From Akkermansia muciniphila (GTDB lineage Bacteria > Verrucomicrobiota > Verrucomicrobiia > Verrucomicrobiales > DEV007): a DNA stretch of 64,000 nucleotides. The stretch is taken from NCBI GenBank assembly GCA_945883495.1, contig CAMCXS010000001.1, positions 62,001 to 126,000 of the forward strand. The letters run 5' to 3'. This document shows, piece after piece, positions 62,771 to 64,000 of the stretch. The translations under genes were made by a program, and so were the position numbers. The stretch's first letter is position 1; every line of letters begins with the position of its first letter. The notes below the pieces were generated by a model. That model made no database searches. It was given only the letters and a program-made list of their open reading frames with translations, and was not told where the DNA came from.

Positions 62771-62799
62771 AGAGTATCCGCTTCCGCAACCGCACGCAA
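62771..62799 (-). promoter_or_regulatory. Possible promoter of the tRNA-Asp gene
   Basis: On the minus strand TTGCGT (62799-62794), a 17-bp spacer and TACTCT (62776-62771) would start transcription about 33 bp before the tRNA. The match to the consensus is moderate. Confidence 0.35.
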
Positions 62800-62875
62800 C
62801 AAATTTATGCATTTTCTTTGCGTTCCTCCGGTCACCGGCTATTTATGACCCCCCGCCACTGAGGCGGCCCGAGTT

Positions 62876-63352
62876 ATGTCCTCCATTAGTCCCATCATCG
62901 ACAAGATCGAACGTGAGCAGATGAAGTCCAACCTTCCCGAGTTTGGGCCGGGGGATTCCGTCAAGGTCCATACGCGGGTCGTCGAAGGCGGCAAGGAGCG
63001 GATCCAGATCTTCCAAGGTTTGGTGCTCGCCCGCCGTGGCACCGGCTTGAACCAAGCGTTCACCGTCCGCAAGATTTCCGATGGCGAAGGCGTCGAACGC
63101 GTCTTCCCGTTGCATTCCCCGAAAGTCGCCGAAATCGAAGTCGTCAGCCGTGGTGGCGTCCGCCGCGCCAAGCTGAACTACCTTCGAAGCCGCGTCGGGA
63201 AAGCCGCCAGCTCCGTCCGCCCCGCCAAGAGCGGTTGGAAGACCAAGGCCAAGCTGAAAATCGAAGAAGCCGCCGCCGAAGCCAAGGAAGCCTCCGGTTC
63301 CAAGCGCCAAGAGCGCCGCAAGGCCAAGCGCGAGGCTCAAGCCAAGGGCTGA
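62876..63352 (+). CDS. rplS: 50S ribosomal protein L19
   Basis: A 158-residue protein at the 30S-50S interface. L19 signatures are [23 protein letters not shown] (residues about 25-47), [36 protein letters not shown] and AKLNYLR. It is longer than the usual 115 residues because of a Lys/Ala/Glu-rich C-terminal tail of about 40 residues. rnhB starts 31 bp downstream, a common arrangement. Confidence 0.96.
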   Translation: MSSISPIIDKIEREQMKSNLPEFGPGDSVKVHTRVVEGGKERIQIFQGLVLARRGTGLNQAFTVRKISDGEGVERVFPLHSPKVAEIEVVSRGGVRRAKLNYLRSRVGKAASSVRPAKSGWKTKAKLKIEEAAAEAKEASGSKRQERRKAKREAQAKG

Positions 63353-63383
63353 TCTATCCCCTCACTCTCCGGCCTCGCGTCCC

Positions 63384-64000
63384 GTGCCCAGTCTCGTTTG
63401 GGAGAACAGACTTCGGGCACAGGGCCATGAGTATATCGCTGGAATCGATGAAGTCGGCCGCGGACCTTGGGCTGGCCCCTTGGTGGCGGCCGCTGTCGTT
63501 CTCCCCCCACGTTTCCGCCTCCGGGGGTTGGACGATTCCAAGAAACTCTCCCCAGAAGAGCGCGAACGCCTCTTCGACCGGTTGGTGAACCACCCGTCCG
63601 TGGTCTTTCATTGGGCGGTCGTTCCATCGGAAGAAATCGATGGATTGGGCCTCCAGCACGCGAATCACGCCGCGATGCGCCGCGCCTTCGAAGGACTTTC
63701 CATGAAAGCCAGCATCGCCCTCATCGACGGACGCCCCCTCCCCAATTTTCCGGTCCGTCATGAAGCAATTGTCCAAGGTGACTCCATCAGCCTTTCCATC
63801 GCCGCCGCCAGCGTGATCGCCAAAGTGCATCGCGACCGGCTCATGACGGAGTTTGCCGCAATCTTTCCGGAATACGGGTTTGAGAAACACAAGGGCTATG
63901 GCACCCGGTTTCACTCGCAGCAGCTTCGCCAACATGGACCTTGCCCGATTCATCGCCGCTCCTTTCGGCCCGTCGCTGAAATCGCCTTGTCGTTTGTGGC
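63384..64000 (+). CDS. rnhB: Ribonuclease HII (3' end outside window)
   Basis: 205 residues are visible to the window edge, starting at GTG 63384. RNase HII removes ribonucleotides and RNA from RNA-DNA hybrids. The carboxylate site is present: Asp22 and Glu23 (GIDEVGRGPWAGP), Asp115 (ALIDGRPLP) and Asp133 (VQGDSISLSIAAASVIAKV). FEKHKGYGT and a C-terminal HRRSFRPV complete the signature. An ATG at 63427 lies in another frame and is not the start. Confidence 0.94.
   Translation, partial: MPSLVWENRLRAQGHEYIAGIDEVGRGPWAGPLVAAAVVLPPRFRLRGLDDSKKLSPEERERLFDRLVNHPSVVFHWAVVPSEEIDGLGLQHANHAAMRRAFEGLSMKASIALIDGRPLPNFPVRHEAIVQGDSISLSIAAASVIAKVHRDRLMTEFAAIFPEYGFEKHKGYGTRFHSQQLRQHGPCPIHRRSFRPVAEIALSFV

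Overview
The window is about 64 kb of GC-rich bacterial chromosome. It most likely comes from Verrucomicrobiota or a close PVC-superphylum relative. This is inferred from gene content, not a database search. The clues are a Minf_1886-type protein, a DUF1080 protein divergent from a Tat-exported Gfo/Idh/MocA dehydrogenase, a DUF3500 protein, a second IF-1-like gene, a long YidC with a periplasmic domain (Gram-negative envelope), many lipoproteins, and no sign of plasmid, phage or IS genes. Genes are tightly packed and very often coupled by ATGA or GTGA stop/start overlaps.

Layout. 1-3923 (minus): a six-gene run, mazG > DUF1287 > C39-like lipoprotein > small membrane protein > glyoxalase-fold protein > secreted protein cut by the window edge. 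3988-4133: palindromic repeats. 4183-8790: maf and a GNAT acetyltransferase, then (minus) pyrD coupled to an exported protein with a Lon-like but degenerate domain, then a long PurC-like gene. 8787-13095: a C13 (caspase-fold) lipoprotein and a large secreted beta-propeller protein. 13279-21730: carbohydrate genes (araD, an LsrF-type aldolase with a TIM-barrel isomerase, nagB-nagA, Gfo/Idh/MocA, DUF1080), broken by an 11-copy 8-bp tandem repeat. 21708-31168: a phytoene-desaturase-like oxidoreductase, DUF3500, L,D-transpeptidase plus rhodanese, an FmdB-like zinc ribbon, a Minf_1886 protein and an M16 peptidase. 31198-31475: a 42-bp tandem repeat built on a palindrome. 32756-35788: the classical rpmH-rnpA-yidD-yidC cluster with a recognisable rpmH promoter. 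35891-37857: a ThuA-like protein and an exported alpha-carbonic anhydrase.

37968-46086 is the most distinctive region. It is an eight-gene, end-to-end coupled type II fatty-acid-synthase-like operon: FabL-type enoyl reductase, FabG, an unusual 141-residue acyl carrier protein, a double-hotdog dehydratase whose active site appears split between its halves, two ketosynthases with intact triads, a single protein that fuses a holo-ACP synthase to an LpxL/HtrB-type acyltransferase, and a Tat-exported flavin amine oxidase. The operon therefore carries its own carrier, carrier-activating enzyme, elongation cycle and acyl-transfer step. I infer that it makes a dedicated acyl chain and places it on a lipid acceptor.

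46188-64000: a secreted sugar-dehydrogenase/di-haem fusion, an MscS channel with a cyclic-nucleotide-binding domain, an IF-1 paralogue, a stand-alone histidine-kinase H-box protein, a DUF4878 lipoprotein, aroC, a CvpA-like protein, gatB, a PDZ protein, a type III polyketide synthase with an FAD oxidoreductase, a trypsin-like protease, a haem-membrane protein, an Uup-type ABC-F ATPase, tRNA-Asp, rplS and the start of rnhB.
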